A stretch of 64,000 nucleotides of DNA from Microbacterium hatanonis (GTDB lineage Bacteria; Actinomycetota; Actinomycetes; Actinomycetales; Microbacteriaceae): NCBI RefSeq assembly GCF_008017415.1, contig NZ_VRSV01000001.1:1364001-1428000 (forward strand), in the 5' to 3' direction. The translations under genes were made by a program, and so were the position numbers. This document shows positions 36,866 through 47,599 of this stretch, one piece after another; position 1 is the stretch's first letter; each line of letters starts with the position of its first letter. The notes beneath the pieces were generated by a model that saw nothing but the letters and a program-made list of their open reading frames with translations, did no database searches and had not been told where the DNA came from.

Positions 36866-37753
36866 ATGTCGGACAACACCATCACCCTGAACAACGCCGT
36901 TGCGCTCCCCACCATCGGACTCGGAGTCCTGCAGAGCGAGGGAGACGAGGCCACGTCGGCCGTCACCACCGCGCTGCAGACCGGGTACCGTCTCATCGAC
37001 ACCGCGGCGGCATACTTCAACGAGCGCGAAGTGGGCCGCGGCATCCGCGAGTCGGGCATCGACCGCAGCGAGATTTTCCTCACCACAAAGCTCTGGATGA
37101 CTGACTACGGTTTCGACAGTGCCCTGCGTGCGTTCGACACGAGCGTCACCAAGCTCGGCGTCGACTACCTCGACCTCTACCTGTTGCACTGGCCCGTTCC
37201 CGCGAACTGGGCGCAGACCGTGGCGGCGTACCAGGCCGGTGAGCGGCTGCTCGCCGAAGGGCGGGTGCGCGCCCTCGGCGTGGCCAACTTCACGCCCGCG
37301 CACCTGAAAGCCCTCATGAAGGACACGGACGTTGTGCCCGCGGTGAACCAGATCGAGCTGCACCCGAACTTCCAGCAGCCGGACCAGGTTGCCATCCACG
37401 CTGAGCTCGGCATCGCAACGCAGGCGTGGTCGCCGATTGGTGGCGTGTACAGCTGGGCCGGTGAGAACGGGGCCGTGCCGCCGCTGCAGAACGAGACGAT
37501 CCGCGCCATCGCCGATCAGCACGAGAAGACCCCGGCGCAGGTGATCCTCCGCTGGCATCTGCAGCACGGGCGCAGCGTCATACCGAAGTCCGTCACGCCG
37601 ACGCGGATCGCGGAGAACTTCGACGTCTTCGGATTCTCGCTCACACCCGCCGACGTGGGAGCGATCGATGCTCTCGACACCGGGCAGCGCGGCGCGATCG
37701 ACCCCGACATCGTCACGCCCGAGATCATCGACCTCACCATCGACGCGGCCTGA
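36866..37753 (+). CDS. Aldo/keto reductase (2,5-diketo-D-gluconate reductase type), copy 1
   Basis: A 295-residue NADPH-dependent AKR. It starts MSDNTITLNNAVALPTIGLG and carries the catalytic tetrad in YRLIDTAAAYFNEREVG (Asp, Tyr), LTTKLW (Lys) and LLHWP (His). The C-terminal IPKSVTPTRIAENFDVF segment binds the NADPH phosphate. The start ATG is preceded by gagagga. Followed immediately by an XRE/MmyB regulator. Reduction of aldehydes or diketo-sugars is expected; substrate unknown. About 60% similar by eye to the AKR at 38,665. Confidence 0.94.
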   Translation: MSDNTITLNNAVALPTIGLGVLQSEGDEATSAVTTALQTGYRLIDTAAAYFNEREVGRGIRESGIDRSEIFLTTKLWMTDYGFDSALRAFDTSVTKLGVDYLDLYLLHWPVPANWAQTVAAYQAGERLLAEGRVRALGVANFTPAHLKALMKDTDVVPAVNQIELHPNFQQPDQVAIHAELGIATQAWSPIGGVYSWAGENGAVPPLQNETIRAIADQHEKTPAQVILRWHLQHGRSVIPKSVTPTRIAENFDVFGFSLTPADVGAIDALDTGQRGAIDPDIVTPEIIDLTIDAA

Positions 37754-37754
37754 C

Positions 37755-38642
37755 ATGTCAACGCCGGAAGAGATCAGCAGCTTCCTGGTCTCCCGTCGTG
37801 CCCGGATCAGCCCCGACCAGGCGGGCGTTCCCGCCTACACGGGCCACCGACGGGTGCCGGGGCTGCGGCGGGAGGAGGTCGCCTTTCTCGCGGGGGTGAG
37901 CACCGATTACTACGCGAAACTGGAACGGGGGAACACCCGTGGCGCGTCGCGCGGGGTGCTCGAGGCGATCGCTCGTGCGCTGCAGCTGGACGAGATCGAG
38001 CGAGACCACCTGTTCAACCTCGTCGAGGTCACCACTGCGCCGCGCCGTCGCTCCCCGCGCCAAGCCCCCCGCACCGGTGTGACCCCGAGAACGCAGGCCG
38101 TGCTGGATGCGCTCACCGTGCCGGCGATCGTGCAGAATCCGCGCCTCGACGTGGTCGCAGCCAACGCCCTCGGAGCAGCCCTCTACGGCTTAACCCGCAC
38201 CGACGTCGGCAGTGCCGCATTCAACGGTGCCCGTTTCCAGTTCCTCGACAGCCGCGCAGCCGATTTCTACGTCGACCACGAGCGCGGCAAGCGCAACGTG
38301 GTGGCCCTGCTGCACCAGGCCGCCGGGCGTGACCCCTACGACGAGGACCTCATCCGGCTCGTCGGTCAGCTCTCTACGCAAAGCGCCGAGTTCCGGGCCC
38401 TGTGGGCCCAGCACGACGTCATCCGCTACCAGCGAGGCTCGAAACGGTACCGACACCCCGCGGTCGGCCGCCTCGGCTTCGCATACGAGAGCTTCGACCT
38501 GAATACCGAAACCGGCCTCACCATGCTCGTCTACACCTACGAGCCGAACTCGCCCACGGCGGAGCGCCTCATGCTGCTCAGCGCACTCGGCCCGACCGCC
38601 GCCGACGCCCCGCGCGACGACGTCCACGTCGACCACCCCTGA
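37755..38642 (+). CDS. XRE-family regulator with MmyB-like ligand domain (copy 2)
   Basis: A 295-residue paralogue of the regulator at 30,813. The HTH reads RRVPGLRREEVAFLAGVSTD with YYAKLERG, and the ligand region includes ARFQFLDSRAADFYVDHERG and RYQRGSKRYRHPAVGRLGFAYE. It starts one base after the AKR stop, so is co-translated. Being embedded in the operon, it probably senses a product of the same pathway; a two-regulator arrangement of paralogues at both ends of the cluster is unusual. Confidence 0.92.
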   Translation: MSTPEEISSFLVSRRARISPDQAGVPAYTGHRRVPGLRREEVAFLAGVSTDYYAKLERGNTRGASRGVLEAIARALQLDEIERDHLFNLVEVTTAPRRRSPRQAPRTGVTPRTQAVLDALTVPAIVQNPRLDVVAANALGAALYGLTRTDVGSAAFNGARFQFLDSRAADFYVDHERGKRNVVALLHQAAGRDPYDEDLIRLVGQLSTQSAEFRALWAQHDVIRYQRGSKRYRHPAVGRLGFAYESFDLNTETGLTMLVYTYEPNSPTAERLMLLSALGPTAADAPRDDVHVDHP

Positions 38643-38664
38643 CCGCACTTCCCCTGGAGTCATC

Positions 38665-40568
<1,904 letters not shown>

Positions 40569-40636
40569 CAGGCAGCTGTTGGGGGGTGCCCTTCCAGGGG
40601 GCGTTTCGACGGAGACTCCCTCCCTCCCCGTATCCG

Positions 40637-40667
40637 CCGTCAGCTGGGGGGCAACGCCCCCCGACGG
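40637..40667 (+). terminator. GC-rich hairpin after the redox cluster
   Basis: ggggggc-aac-gcccccc forms a 7-bp stem, extended by ccgtc/gacgg with a four-base bulge. It lies 69 bases after the stop of the last aldo/keto reductase. No T-tract follows, so it may act only as a Rho-independent-like pause or RNA stabiliser. Confidence 0.5.
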
Positions 40668-41007
40668 CGAGCCGCCAGCTCCTTCACCTCCATCTGAAGC
40701 GTCTCACCGGCCGACATTGTTGGATGCTGGCCGCCGCCTCGACCCCCTGCATCACAATGACAATCGCTTCTCGAGGGGCCGCGCGCAAACCCCCGACGCG
40801 AGACACGGAAGCCCCCACCGGGGCCGCCGGAGGGGCCTCCGTGCTCAAAGATTCTGCGCCTCGATGCTACTGACTCCCGTGTCCGGCGTTGGAGCATCCG
40901 TACGATCTTCCGCAGCATTCGACGAGAGGTTGATTGGCACGTTCGGAGAGACGACGCTGGGCGGGGGGTCGACGATCTCGGCCTTCTCGACACGCTTGGA
41001 GGATCAG
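40668..41007. other. Gene-free leader with inverted repeats
   Basis: No convincing gene. A GC-rich inverted repeat (ggaagcccccaccgg against the ggaggggcctcc side) lies around 40,810-40,850. A minus-strand frame ending MEVKELAARRRGALPPS at 40,640 is too short to name. Confidence 0.35.
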
Positions 41008-41631
41008 ATGGGGAAGATCGTTGTCAGCAGCATGGTGAGCATCGACGGATACACCGAGGGACCCGGCGGTGACGTGTCGCAGATGCCCATGGACCTTGCG
41101 TTCGCTGAGCACAACGCCGACAGGGTCCGCTCATCGAGCCGTCTGCTCTTCGGAGCGGTGAGCTACGTCGGAATGATGCAGTACTGGCCGAATCAGGTCG
41201 ACAACGCCGATGCAATCCCGGAAGACAAGTACATCGCCTCCCGGTACGCAAGCGATCTCGGCATAACTGTGGTCTCCGACCGTCTCACTCGAACCGACAT
41301 CAAGGTGTGGGGCGACCGCACCGAGATTGTCTCCCGCGCGCGGGCACACGATCATCTGAGGAAGCTGCGTGACGCCGAGGCCGGCGACATCCTCGTCTTC
41401 GGCAGCCGCACCCTGTGGACGGACCTGCTGGCCCACGGCTTGGTCGATGAGCTGCACCTGCTCGTGGGGCCGAAGGTCGTCGCTGGCGACGACCGTGCCT
41501 TCACCGGGCTCCCGCAGATAGAGCTCACGCTGCTCGGAGTGCGCACCTGGAAGGACTCCAGCACGGTTGCCCTGTCCTACCGCCCCCGAAACGCAGCTCC
41601 ACCAGCCCGGCGTGATGTCGACTACAACTGA
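41008..41631 (+). CDS. Dihydrofolate-reductase-like protein (RibD_C/DHFR family), copy 1
   Basis: A 207-residue protein of the RibD-C/dihydrofolate reductase-like fold, common in actinobacteria as isolated oxidoreductases of unknown substrate. It starts MGKIVVSSMVSIDGYTEGPG, the family N-terminus, with ggagg before the ATG. GDILVFGSRTLWTDLLAHGLVDELHLLVGPKVVAG is the second half signature. The frame is open upstream without a better start. A distant relative lies at 42,279 with a broken SnoaL-type gene between. Confidence 0.9.
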   Translation: MGKIVVSSMVSIDGYTEGPGGDVSQMPMDLAFAEHNADRVRSSSRLLFGAVSYVGMMQYWPNQVDNADAIPEDKYIASRYASDLGITVVSDRLTRTDIKVWGDRTEIVSRARAHDHLRKLRDAEAGDILVFGSRTLWTDLLAHGLVDELHLLVGPKVVAGDDRAFTGLPQIELTLLGVRTWKDSSTVALSYRPRNAAPPARRDVDYN

Positions 41632-41784
41632 GCTGCCATCCGTCGGCCATATTGTCCACTGCCGTCGCCCTGAACGTTATCCCTGAGTGCACGAATGGGC
41701 TGCGTTGGACAGCTCAGGAATCCGTCTTCGTGGGGTGACGCGAGTGGCTAGCGAGCGGCGTCACCCGGGTGCGATTCTGGACGG

Positions 41785-42218
41785 GTGACTGATGGCACTG
41801 CGGCTCAGCAGCTCCGCACCCTGATAAAGCAGCGGGTGCAAGCTATCGCGGCGCGTGATGCCCAGTACCTCGCGGACGTGCAGGCCGACGATGTTCTTGC
41901 CTACAAGGTTCTGCCACCTCTGCGCCTCCGTGGCTCCAACCAGGTGGCGGAGCAGACGCGGGCGTGGTTCGACGGGTACGCGCACGGCCCCGGATACGAG
42001 GTGCACGACCTGCAGATCGAGGTCGACGGGAACGTCGGCTCGACAGCATTCCTCTACCACGTGACCGGAACCTGCACTCGGGTGACGAGGTCTCCATGTG
42101 GGTGCGAGCCACACCCATCTGGAAACGCACCGACCGCAGTTGGAAGATCGTGCACGATCACGAATCAGTTCCTTGGGACCCCGTGACCGGCCAGGGACTC
42201 ACGACGCTCGAACCCTGA
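41785..42218 (+). pseudogene. SnoaL/DUF4440-like protein, frameshifted
   Basis: The first frame (from GTG) gives VTDGTAAQQLRTLIKQRVQA through AYKVLPPLRLRGSNQVAE to FLYHVTGT; it then becomes nonsense, while the next frame continues with LHSGDEVSMWVRATPIWK, TDRSWKIVHDHESVPWDP. Inserting one C in the ggaacctgcac run at 42,071-42,072 would restore one ~144-residue NTF2-like protein. It is either a recent mutation or a base-calling slip. SnoaL-like proteins bind or isomerise small hydrophobic molecules. Confidence 0.75.
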
Positions 42219-42278
42219 CCGCACCAGCGCGACCCGACAGCATCAGATGACGCGAGCATTCTTCATCTAGGGAACAAC

Positions 42279-42869
42279 ATGGCAACCACCTACACCTGGG
42301 ACGTCTTCTCCACCCTCGACGGATACGGGTCATACGACCCCGGGCCCGAAGGCGTCGACTGGGGAGGCTACTGGTCCAAGCAGGGACCCGAGCTCCTCGA
42401 ATGGCGTGCAAGGCGCTTCGAGAAGCCGCAGCGCATGGTCTACGGGGCCACCACCTTTCGCGAGGTCGCCGGGACTTTCGCCGCCGCGGCAGATCCGAAC
42501 ACCCTCGATGAGTGGAACGTGCGATTGTCGGCGATGCCGGCCACTGTTGCGTCCTCGACGCTTCAGGACACGCTCGGCTGGCCGGACGCGACGATCGAGA
42601 AGGGCGACGCGACCGCAATCGTCAGCCGGCTGAAAGAGACGTCCCCGGTGCCACTCCGATCCCAGGCCAGTCTGACCATGAACTGGTCGCTACTCGCAGC
42701 CGGTCTCATCGACCGCATCGAGGTGACCCTGTTTCCCGTCATCACCGGTCGCACAGGCACCAGCCCGATCTACGCCGGGCTCAAAGACTACGACCTCGAA
42801 CTGCTCGACAACCAAACGCTCGATGGCCGCACCATCGCCCTGACATACCGGCCCTCGAAGCCCGCTTAG
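42279..42869 (+). CDS. Dihydrofolate-reductase-like protein, copy 2
   Basis: A 196-residue protein of the same family as the gene at 41,008. MATTYTWDVFSTLDGYGSYDPG is the N-terminal strand-turn; LTMNWSLLAAGLIDRIEVTLFPVITG the second-half motif; CGP-type residues of RibD are absent. It follows a stretch giving gggaacaac upstream of the ATG. Probably an NADPH-dependent reductase; substrate unknown. Confidence 0.9.
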   Translation: MATTYTWDVFSTLDGYGSYDPGPEGVDWGGYWSKQGPELLEWRARRFEKPQRMVYGATTFREVAGTFAAAADPNTLDEWNVRLSAMPATVASSTLQDTLGWPDATIEKGDATAIVSRLKETSPVPLRSQASLTMNWSLLAAGLIDRIEVTLFPVITGRTGTSPIYAGLKDYDLELLDNQTLDGRTIALTYRPSKPA

Positions 42870-43014
42870 CCCGTACGCGCTCCGCATGCCGCCGTCACGT
42901 CCCGTAGCGCGCGCCCACGATTCGACGCCGAGAAGGTTGTGAAAGTGTTTTCCTCTAGTGGAGGTCGGTTGACAGAGGACATCTGACCCTGGAATGAATT
43001 CGCGGACGAGCAAC

Positions 43015-43269
43015 TTATGGCGTTGGCGCTCGGAAACTGATTTCTGCGGCTTCGAATTTCTTGTCCAGCGCCTTGAAAGCCGATGGCTCAGCGGGCGCCG
43101 CGCCTACTCCCCCACGGACGCCTAGCCCGACCACTTGACCTGGCTGCCCCTGTGGAATCAAATCACGGACCCGAGCAAAACCTGATGCGGGCGTCGCGCG
43201 TCTTAAGCGCCTCCTCGTAGTCACTGCCGAACGGCCGTCCAGGTGTCCCAATCCTGACCTGCGCGTCAC
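43015..43269 (-). CDS. Possible hypothetical protein, 84 aa
   Basis: A minus-strand frame starts at a GTG that overlaps the stop of the gene at 43,266, and ends AEISFRAPTP. Composition is Arg/Gly/Pro-rich in the first half, so it may be a chance frame in GC-rich DNA. The overlap is the only positive evidence. The rest of 42,870-43,265 has no gene. Confidence 0.25.
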   Translation of the reverse strand: MTRRSGLGHLDGRSAVTTRRRLRRATPASGFARVRDLIPQGQPGQVVGLGVRGGVGAAPAEPSAFKALDKKFEAAEISFRAPTP

Positions 43270-43589
43270 GACGAATCGGAGATGCCCGCGAGGATCTGCT
43301 CGCGTTCCTGGATCGTGAGAATGCCCTGGAACACGGTGTTCCTGCGCATCATGCGGCTGTCATCGTCTTCGCCGAGGAACACCCGCTGGAGGCCCTCGAA
43401 GTCGCAATTGCGGAGAAGAGCTTCCCACCGGTCGATGGCGTCCCGTGCTCCCCCGCTAGTGAGGTCCCGCTTACGAGGTACGTTCTGCAGAGCGCGCACG
43501 ATGACGAACACAGGTTCCATGCGAAGACGCTCAGCGAGCGCACGATGAAGAGCGAGCGCAACGACGTCACTAGGGGTTGTCCTGACCAC
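43266..43589 (-). CDS. Hypothetical protein, 107 aa
   Basis: The product reads MVRTTPSDVVALALHRALAE, has a central DAIDRWEALLRNCDFEGLQ and ends TIQEREQILAGISDSS. It is helical, without membrane segments. Divergent from the AlbA_2/Schlafen-like gene at 43,832 with ~240 bases between, the two might form a pair, but there is no direct evidence. Start is GTG with agga upstream. I do not recognise a family. Confidence 0.55.
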   Translation of the reverse strand: MVRTTPSDVVALALHRALAERLRMEPVFVIVRALQNVPRKRDLTSGGARDAIDRWEALLRNCDFEGLQRVFLGEDDDSRMMRRNTVFQGILTIQEREQILAGISDSS

Positions 43590-43831
43590 GACTGACTTCC
43601 TGTTGGTCGGTTTCGAGCGGCTTCACCTACGTTCCACGGGAGACCGCCCCGATGCAAGTGAGCCGTCCGCCGGAATCGAACCGCCTCAACCATCCAGACA
43701 TCGCGTCCCACGCGAAAATGCTTGCTGCACCAGATCCCCGCCCGGTGGGCATCTCTCACGGGCGCGCTCGTGTTGGGGGCGCAAGGAGCGCCTTGCGTGC
43801 TCGCCGCACAGTGCGCCAATACTATGAGCGC

Positions 43832-45109
43832 GTGATACACACTCCCCTGCACCAACTGCTCGGCGTGGGACCCGGGCCACTCACAGAGCAGATGATTGAC
43901 GCCGCAATCGCTCAGGGACTTGTCGAGTCAGATCGGTTGGACTGGAAGAAGCACCTCCCAGCCGAAAGAGACTTTAAGACCTCTGGCATCGTCAAGGACG
44001 TCGCAGCGTTCGCGAACAGCGGCGGGGGCATCCTGATCTTTGGCGTTGAGGAAAACCAGAAGGCCGCTTCCGGGCGCGTCGACGCCGGTGATCTCAACGA
44101 AAGCTACGAACGTACGATTCAAGCCGTGAGCTACAGTGCAATCTCTCCTCCAGTCATAGGTGTGCGGTCGTACAAGATCCCCGCCGCAGGAAATGACCGG
44201 CTCGCGGCAATCATCGTGCCAGCCAGTGTGGACGGCCCCCATCTGATCTTCGACGGGAACAAGCAGTCGTTTAGTGCACCCCTCCGCGTCAATTCCGACA
44301 CGCAGTGGATGAATGAGCGCCTCCTCGAGGCGAGTTATCGCGCCCGGTTCGAGGCTGCGCGACGTGGACATGAGCACTTAGAAGCCCTGTATATAGACAT
44401 GACGAATTCGTTCGACCCGCATCGGAATGCTGTCCTGGTGGGGGTCGCCCGACCTCGATTGCTGAGCCCTAATCCAAAGCGACGCAAGCAGCCCGAGATC
44501 GCGGCGCTGACGGCGAAAGCGCAGGATGACGCCTGGTACTGGCTCGGACAAGGCGACTATCAACCGCTGACCGATGTCACCGGCTACGGTGCCCGCCCGG
44601 GCCTGCGCGGATGGATCGTGCCGCCCACTGAGAGAGTTTCCTGGCGACGTGCTCGCGCTGCGATCTTTGATGACGGTGCCGTTGGATTGGTCTGGGAAGC
44701 TGGCGGGCACCGCTACGGCGCCAACGGCGCCAACCTGCCGGCGCACCATGTCCCCGCTGACGCGGTAGAAGGATTCGTGGCAGCGCTACTTGCGTTGATC
44801 AAAACCGTGTCTGACGACGCCCCTGCGGGCGATGTCGAGCTGCTGGTAGGTGTGGAGTGGATGCCGTCCGAGTACACGTCCGCCGGCAATGAGCGCCTAG
44901 TTTTCGAACCGGCTTACGACTTCGTCAGAGGCGGCAACTCAACGACCACCCTCGGCGGCAACTACCGCCCTGTCCACCGTGTCGTTGATCCGAGTCAGGA
45001 GGAGACGGTGTACCTCCAGACCGTCGTCGACGTCGCGATTGACTGCCTAAACCAGGCGGGCATCCGACACCTCGTAAGACTCAGCACCGATCTGCCAGCG
45101 CGTTGGTAG
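43832..45109 (+). CDS. AlbA_2 (Schlafen-like) domain protein, 425 aa
   Basis: The GTG at 43,832 puts the family motif at the expected distance from the N-terminus. Residues ~30-165 form the AlbA_2/Schlafen DNA/ATP-binding domain: LVESDRLDWKKHL, a GIVKDVAAFANSGGGILIFGVEE loop, and IIVPASVDGPHLIFDGNK. The rest (~170-425) is a beta-rich domain I do not recognise, with many Trp and Gly residues (RPGLRGWIVPP, AGNERLVFEPAYDF). AlbA_2 proteins in mobile elements include transcription regulators and phage-defence factors. No second gene of a known defence system is adjacent. Alternative in-frame ATGs upstream (43,652 and 43,718) would add an unconserved leader. Confidence 0.8.
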   Translation: MIHTPLHQLLGVGPGPLTEQMIDAAIAQGLVESDRLDWKKHLPAERDFKTSGIVKDVAAFANSGGGILIFGVEENQKAASGRVDAGDLNESYERTIQAVSYSAISPPVIGVRSYKIPAAGNDRLAAIIVPASVDGPHLIFDGNKQSFSAPLRVNSDTQWMNERLLEASYRARFEAARRGHEHLEALYIDMTNSFDPHRNAVLVGVARPRLLSPNPKRRKQPEIAALTAKAQDDAWYWLGQGDYQPLTDVTGYGARPGLRGWIVPPTERVSWRRARAAIFDDGAVGLVWEAGGHRYGANGANLPAHHVPADAVEGFVAALLALIKTVSDDAPAGDVELLVGVEWMPSEYTSAGNERLVFEPAYDFVRGGNSTTTLGGNYRPVHRVVDPSQEETVYLQTVVDVAIDCLNQAGIRHLVRLSTDLPARW

Positions 45110-45372
45110 CGGCGAGGCCAGGCAGTCTGCGGATGCGCGCCCTGCCTTGTACCGATCCCTCGACGGGCGCCACATACGGATGCCGCTAGGAAGGGATGCT
45201 CTCGCCGTGGAGGTGAACCTCTTCAACGGCAGGCGCGGCGCTCACTGAAAATACTTGGTCACAGCGTGGCGGTTTACGGTCTGTTCAGAGCCCGACATTG
45301 CCCGAGGCCGAGAGCCCGATTCGGTCAGGACCTCTCATCGCCGTCCAACGTTGCGTCCCAAAGATTACGACG

Positions 45373-45714
45373 GTGAAGGTCATCGTCCTTCACTTCCAAG
45401 AAGGGGCGAAAGGCAGGATGTACGCGATAGCGAACATCCATATTGTGCCGGGTGGCGAATCGCTGGGCTACCTTTACCTGGCGACGGGCGTCGGTCTCTC
45501 CCTCAACGTGCACGAACTCCCCGGATCGGACCTCGACTCCGAGAAACGACGTCCGCACAAGCCAGTCTCGAATGAAACTGGCTTCACCGAACGTCTCCAG
45601 CAACTCCACCAGTTCAACACCGACGCAGAGCACGTCGCCCACTACGACGAGAAGGAAGACGCCGGCGCCGCTGCCGAGGTCGAGTGGTTGAGCACGGTTC
45701 TCCCGGAACGGTAG
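45373..45714 (+). CDS. Hypothetical protein, 113 aa
   Basis: From the GTG at 45,373 the frame encodes MKVIVLHFQEGAKGRMYAIA, LGYLYLATGVGLSLNVHELP and a charged C-terminus DEKEDAGAAAEVEWLSTVL. The frame is open further upstream, and the start is not certain. It ends with TAG directly followed, in the same frame, by the methyltransferase remnant. Reads like a real alpha/beta protein, but no family is recognised. Confidence 0.5.
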   Translation: MKVIVLHFQEGAKGRMYAIANIHIVPGGESLGYLYLATGVGLSLNVHELPGSDLDSEKRRPHKPVSNETGFTERLQQLHQFNTDAEHVAHYDEKEDAGAAAEVEWLSTVLPER

Positions 45715-46263
45715 GGCACCGTAATCGATCTGGGAGCGGGAACGGGGCAGTTCGCGCTCCTCGCCGCTCAACGATGGTCGAACGTGGTCGCCGTCGACCC
45801 TTCGCCCGTGATGCTGAGCGAATTGCGCCGCAAGGTCACGGCGACGGGTGCGCCGGTCACGGTCGCGGAGGGCGGCTACCTCACCTTCGAGTACCCGGCG
45901 GGCAGCGCGGACCTCGTGTACTCGCGGTACGCCCTGCATCACCTCCCCGACTTCTGGAAAGCGCTCGCGCTGGACCGGATGCGGCGCATGCTGCGGACCG
46001 GCGGGTTCCTCCGCGTGTGGGATGTGGTCTACAACTTCCCCGTCTCCGACGCAGTCGAACGCATCGAGCATTGGTGCTCGACCGGCTACTCCGACGGAGA
46101 GGGCGGCTGGACGCGCGTCGACCTCGAGGAGCACGTCAGCGACGAGCACTCGACGTTCACATGGCTCCTGGAACCGATGTTCACCCAGGCCGGCTTCTCG
46201 ATCGAGCGGGCCGAGTACAACAACAACGGGATCTTCGCGAGATACCTTCTCCGCGCCGTGTAA
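45715..46263 (+). pseudogene. 5'-truncated class I SAM methyltransferase
   Basis: Starting right after the preceding stop, the frame begins GTVIDLGAGTGQFALLAAQRW, i.e. motif I of SAM-dependent methyltransferases, then VVAVDPSPVMLSEL and YPAGSADLVYSRYALHHLP. About 40-60 N-terminal residues that normally precede motif I are missing, and there is no start codon or ribosome site. The same frame includes an internal GTG at 45,784 that would only yield an inactive stub. It is a beheaded gene. Confidence 0.7.
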
Positions 46264-46327
46264 GCGCGGACGCGTCCGTTTCTGGATCGGCTTATGCAAG
46301 CACGATGGCGTGCATCCGGCCCGGCCT

Positions 46328-46516
46328 ATGGCTCCAATCTTCCTGGCTGTCGCTGGAACCTCCTTCGCCGTGGGAGTCGCCCTCGTTCTTGCGACGAGGC
46401 CAAACGTTGATTGCGGGCTGTCATCGTCCCTCTTCGGTGTTTTCTGCGCGCTGCTCTTCGCAGCCGCAGTAGCGAGGATCATCTGGCTCCGCCAGAAGCG
46501 AAACCGCGAGCTCTAG
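46328..46516 (+). CDS. Small membrane protein, 62 aa
   Basis: The product MAPIFLAVAGTSFAVGVALV followed by VNVDCG-like loop residues and SLFGVFCALLFAAAVARIIW forms two transmembrane helices with a basic tail (RQKRNREL). No good ribosome site is seen, so the start is provisional. Function unknown. Confidence 0.5.
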   Translation: MAPIFLAVAGTSFAVGVALVLATRPNVDCGLSSSLFGVFCALLFAAAVARIIWLRQKRNREL

Positions 46517-46593
46517 TTTCTAAGTGAGGGGTCCGCCGCCTCGTGCGGAGAGCGATCCCCAGCGGTCGATGACGACGAGGCAAGAGTTCGTCG

Positions 46594-47298
46594 TTAGACG
46601 GGCTCGATGAGCGTGGGGTCGGTGGGGTCCGCCGTGCGGGTGTTGTTGACTTTGCGGTCGACGTCATGGCTAGTGATCGTGCAGGCGACGCGGTCGGACT
46701 CGACGGTGAGCAGCTGAATCAGGTCCTGCTTTCCGGCGTCGTCGAGTTTGTCCGGCGACAGGTATTCGTCCCAGACGTCGTGCTCGAGGAACACCGGCAT
46801 CCGGTCGTGTATCTCCCCCGACGCATCCCGTGCGGGACGGGTGATGATCGACGCTGACACCTCCCAATCGTCGTCCACCTTTCGGGCGGTGTAGATGCCC
46901 GCGGCCGCGAGGAGCATCCCGTCGCTGGAGTGCAGGAAGTGAGGCTGCTTGTTGCCCGCGGTGCCGGTCCATTCGAAGTAGCCACGCATCGGGAACAACG
47001 CCCGAGAGGATGCGAACGCGCCCTTCCAGAGCCCGTTGGTCGCGACGGTCTCGATCCTGGTGTTGAAGTTCGGGCGTTTGGAGTCCTTCATGAACGCCGG
47101 GTGGAAGTTCCACACCGCGGTGTCCACGGTTCGTTGGAACTCCCCCGTCTCCGGGTTGGCACGTTCCCGCACAATCGGGACGACCTGGGTCGGCGCGATC
47201 GAGTACCGCGGGGTCCAATCCTGCGCGTCGCCGCCCGCGGCGACGAACTCACTGATGAGTGAGTCAACTTTCTCGTTCAGAGCGAATCTGCCGCACAT
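46594..47298 (-). CDS. SOS response-associated peptidase (YedK/HMCES)
   Basis: A 234-residue SRAP protein that covalently caps abasic sites in single-stranded DNA. Catalytic Cys2 follows the initiator Met (MCGRFALN); other conserved elements are NTRIETV, FPMRGYFEW with the catalytic Glu, and EIHDRMPVFL with the active His. All expected residues are present and the length is typical. Start ATG at 47,298. SRAP genes are often carried on mobile elements and phages, sometimes with a role in counter-defence or repair during transfer. Confidence 0.95.
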   Translation of the reverse strand: MCGRFALNEKVDSLISEFVAAGGDAQDWTPRYSIAPTQVVPIVRERANPETGEFQRTVDTAVWNFHPAFMKDSKRPNFNTRIETVATNGLWKGAFASSRALFPMRGYFEWTGTAGNKQPHFLHSSDGMLLAAAGIYTARKVDDDWEVSASIITRPARDASGEIHDRMPVFLEHDVWDEYLSPDKLDDAGKQDLIQLLTVESDRVACTITSHDVDRKVNNTRTADPTDPTLIEPV

Positions 47299-47599
47299 AC
47301 CGGCGAATGTACCAGCCGGCCTTTGCGCCCCCTAGGGCCTGCAAGTTTGTGGACAGCCACATCGCGAGGCCGACGCGATCGTTGCTGTTCCGGTTATGCG
47401 CGCCGTCAGCCCGATCCCCCCTCCCTCGACGGCTCGTGGTCCACCGCGGAGCCTCAGCTGCACCCCCAACCACGACGGCACTGCGGCTACTTAGGCGGAG
47501 GCGCGGTGCGTGCCATCGTCCTCGGTGCGGTGCAGGTCTCACACGACGCTCTCCCGCGCCCGCGTCGGTGGTATGGAACCGCCACCCTTAGAGCCCGTG

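Noticed and set aside
43655..43695. tRNA-like T-arm (ggttcgattccggcgg on the minus strand)
   Set aside because: One T-stem mismatch and no anticodon arm or acceptor partner could be found, so no tRNA call was made.
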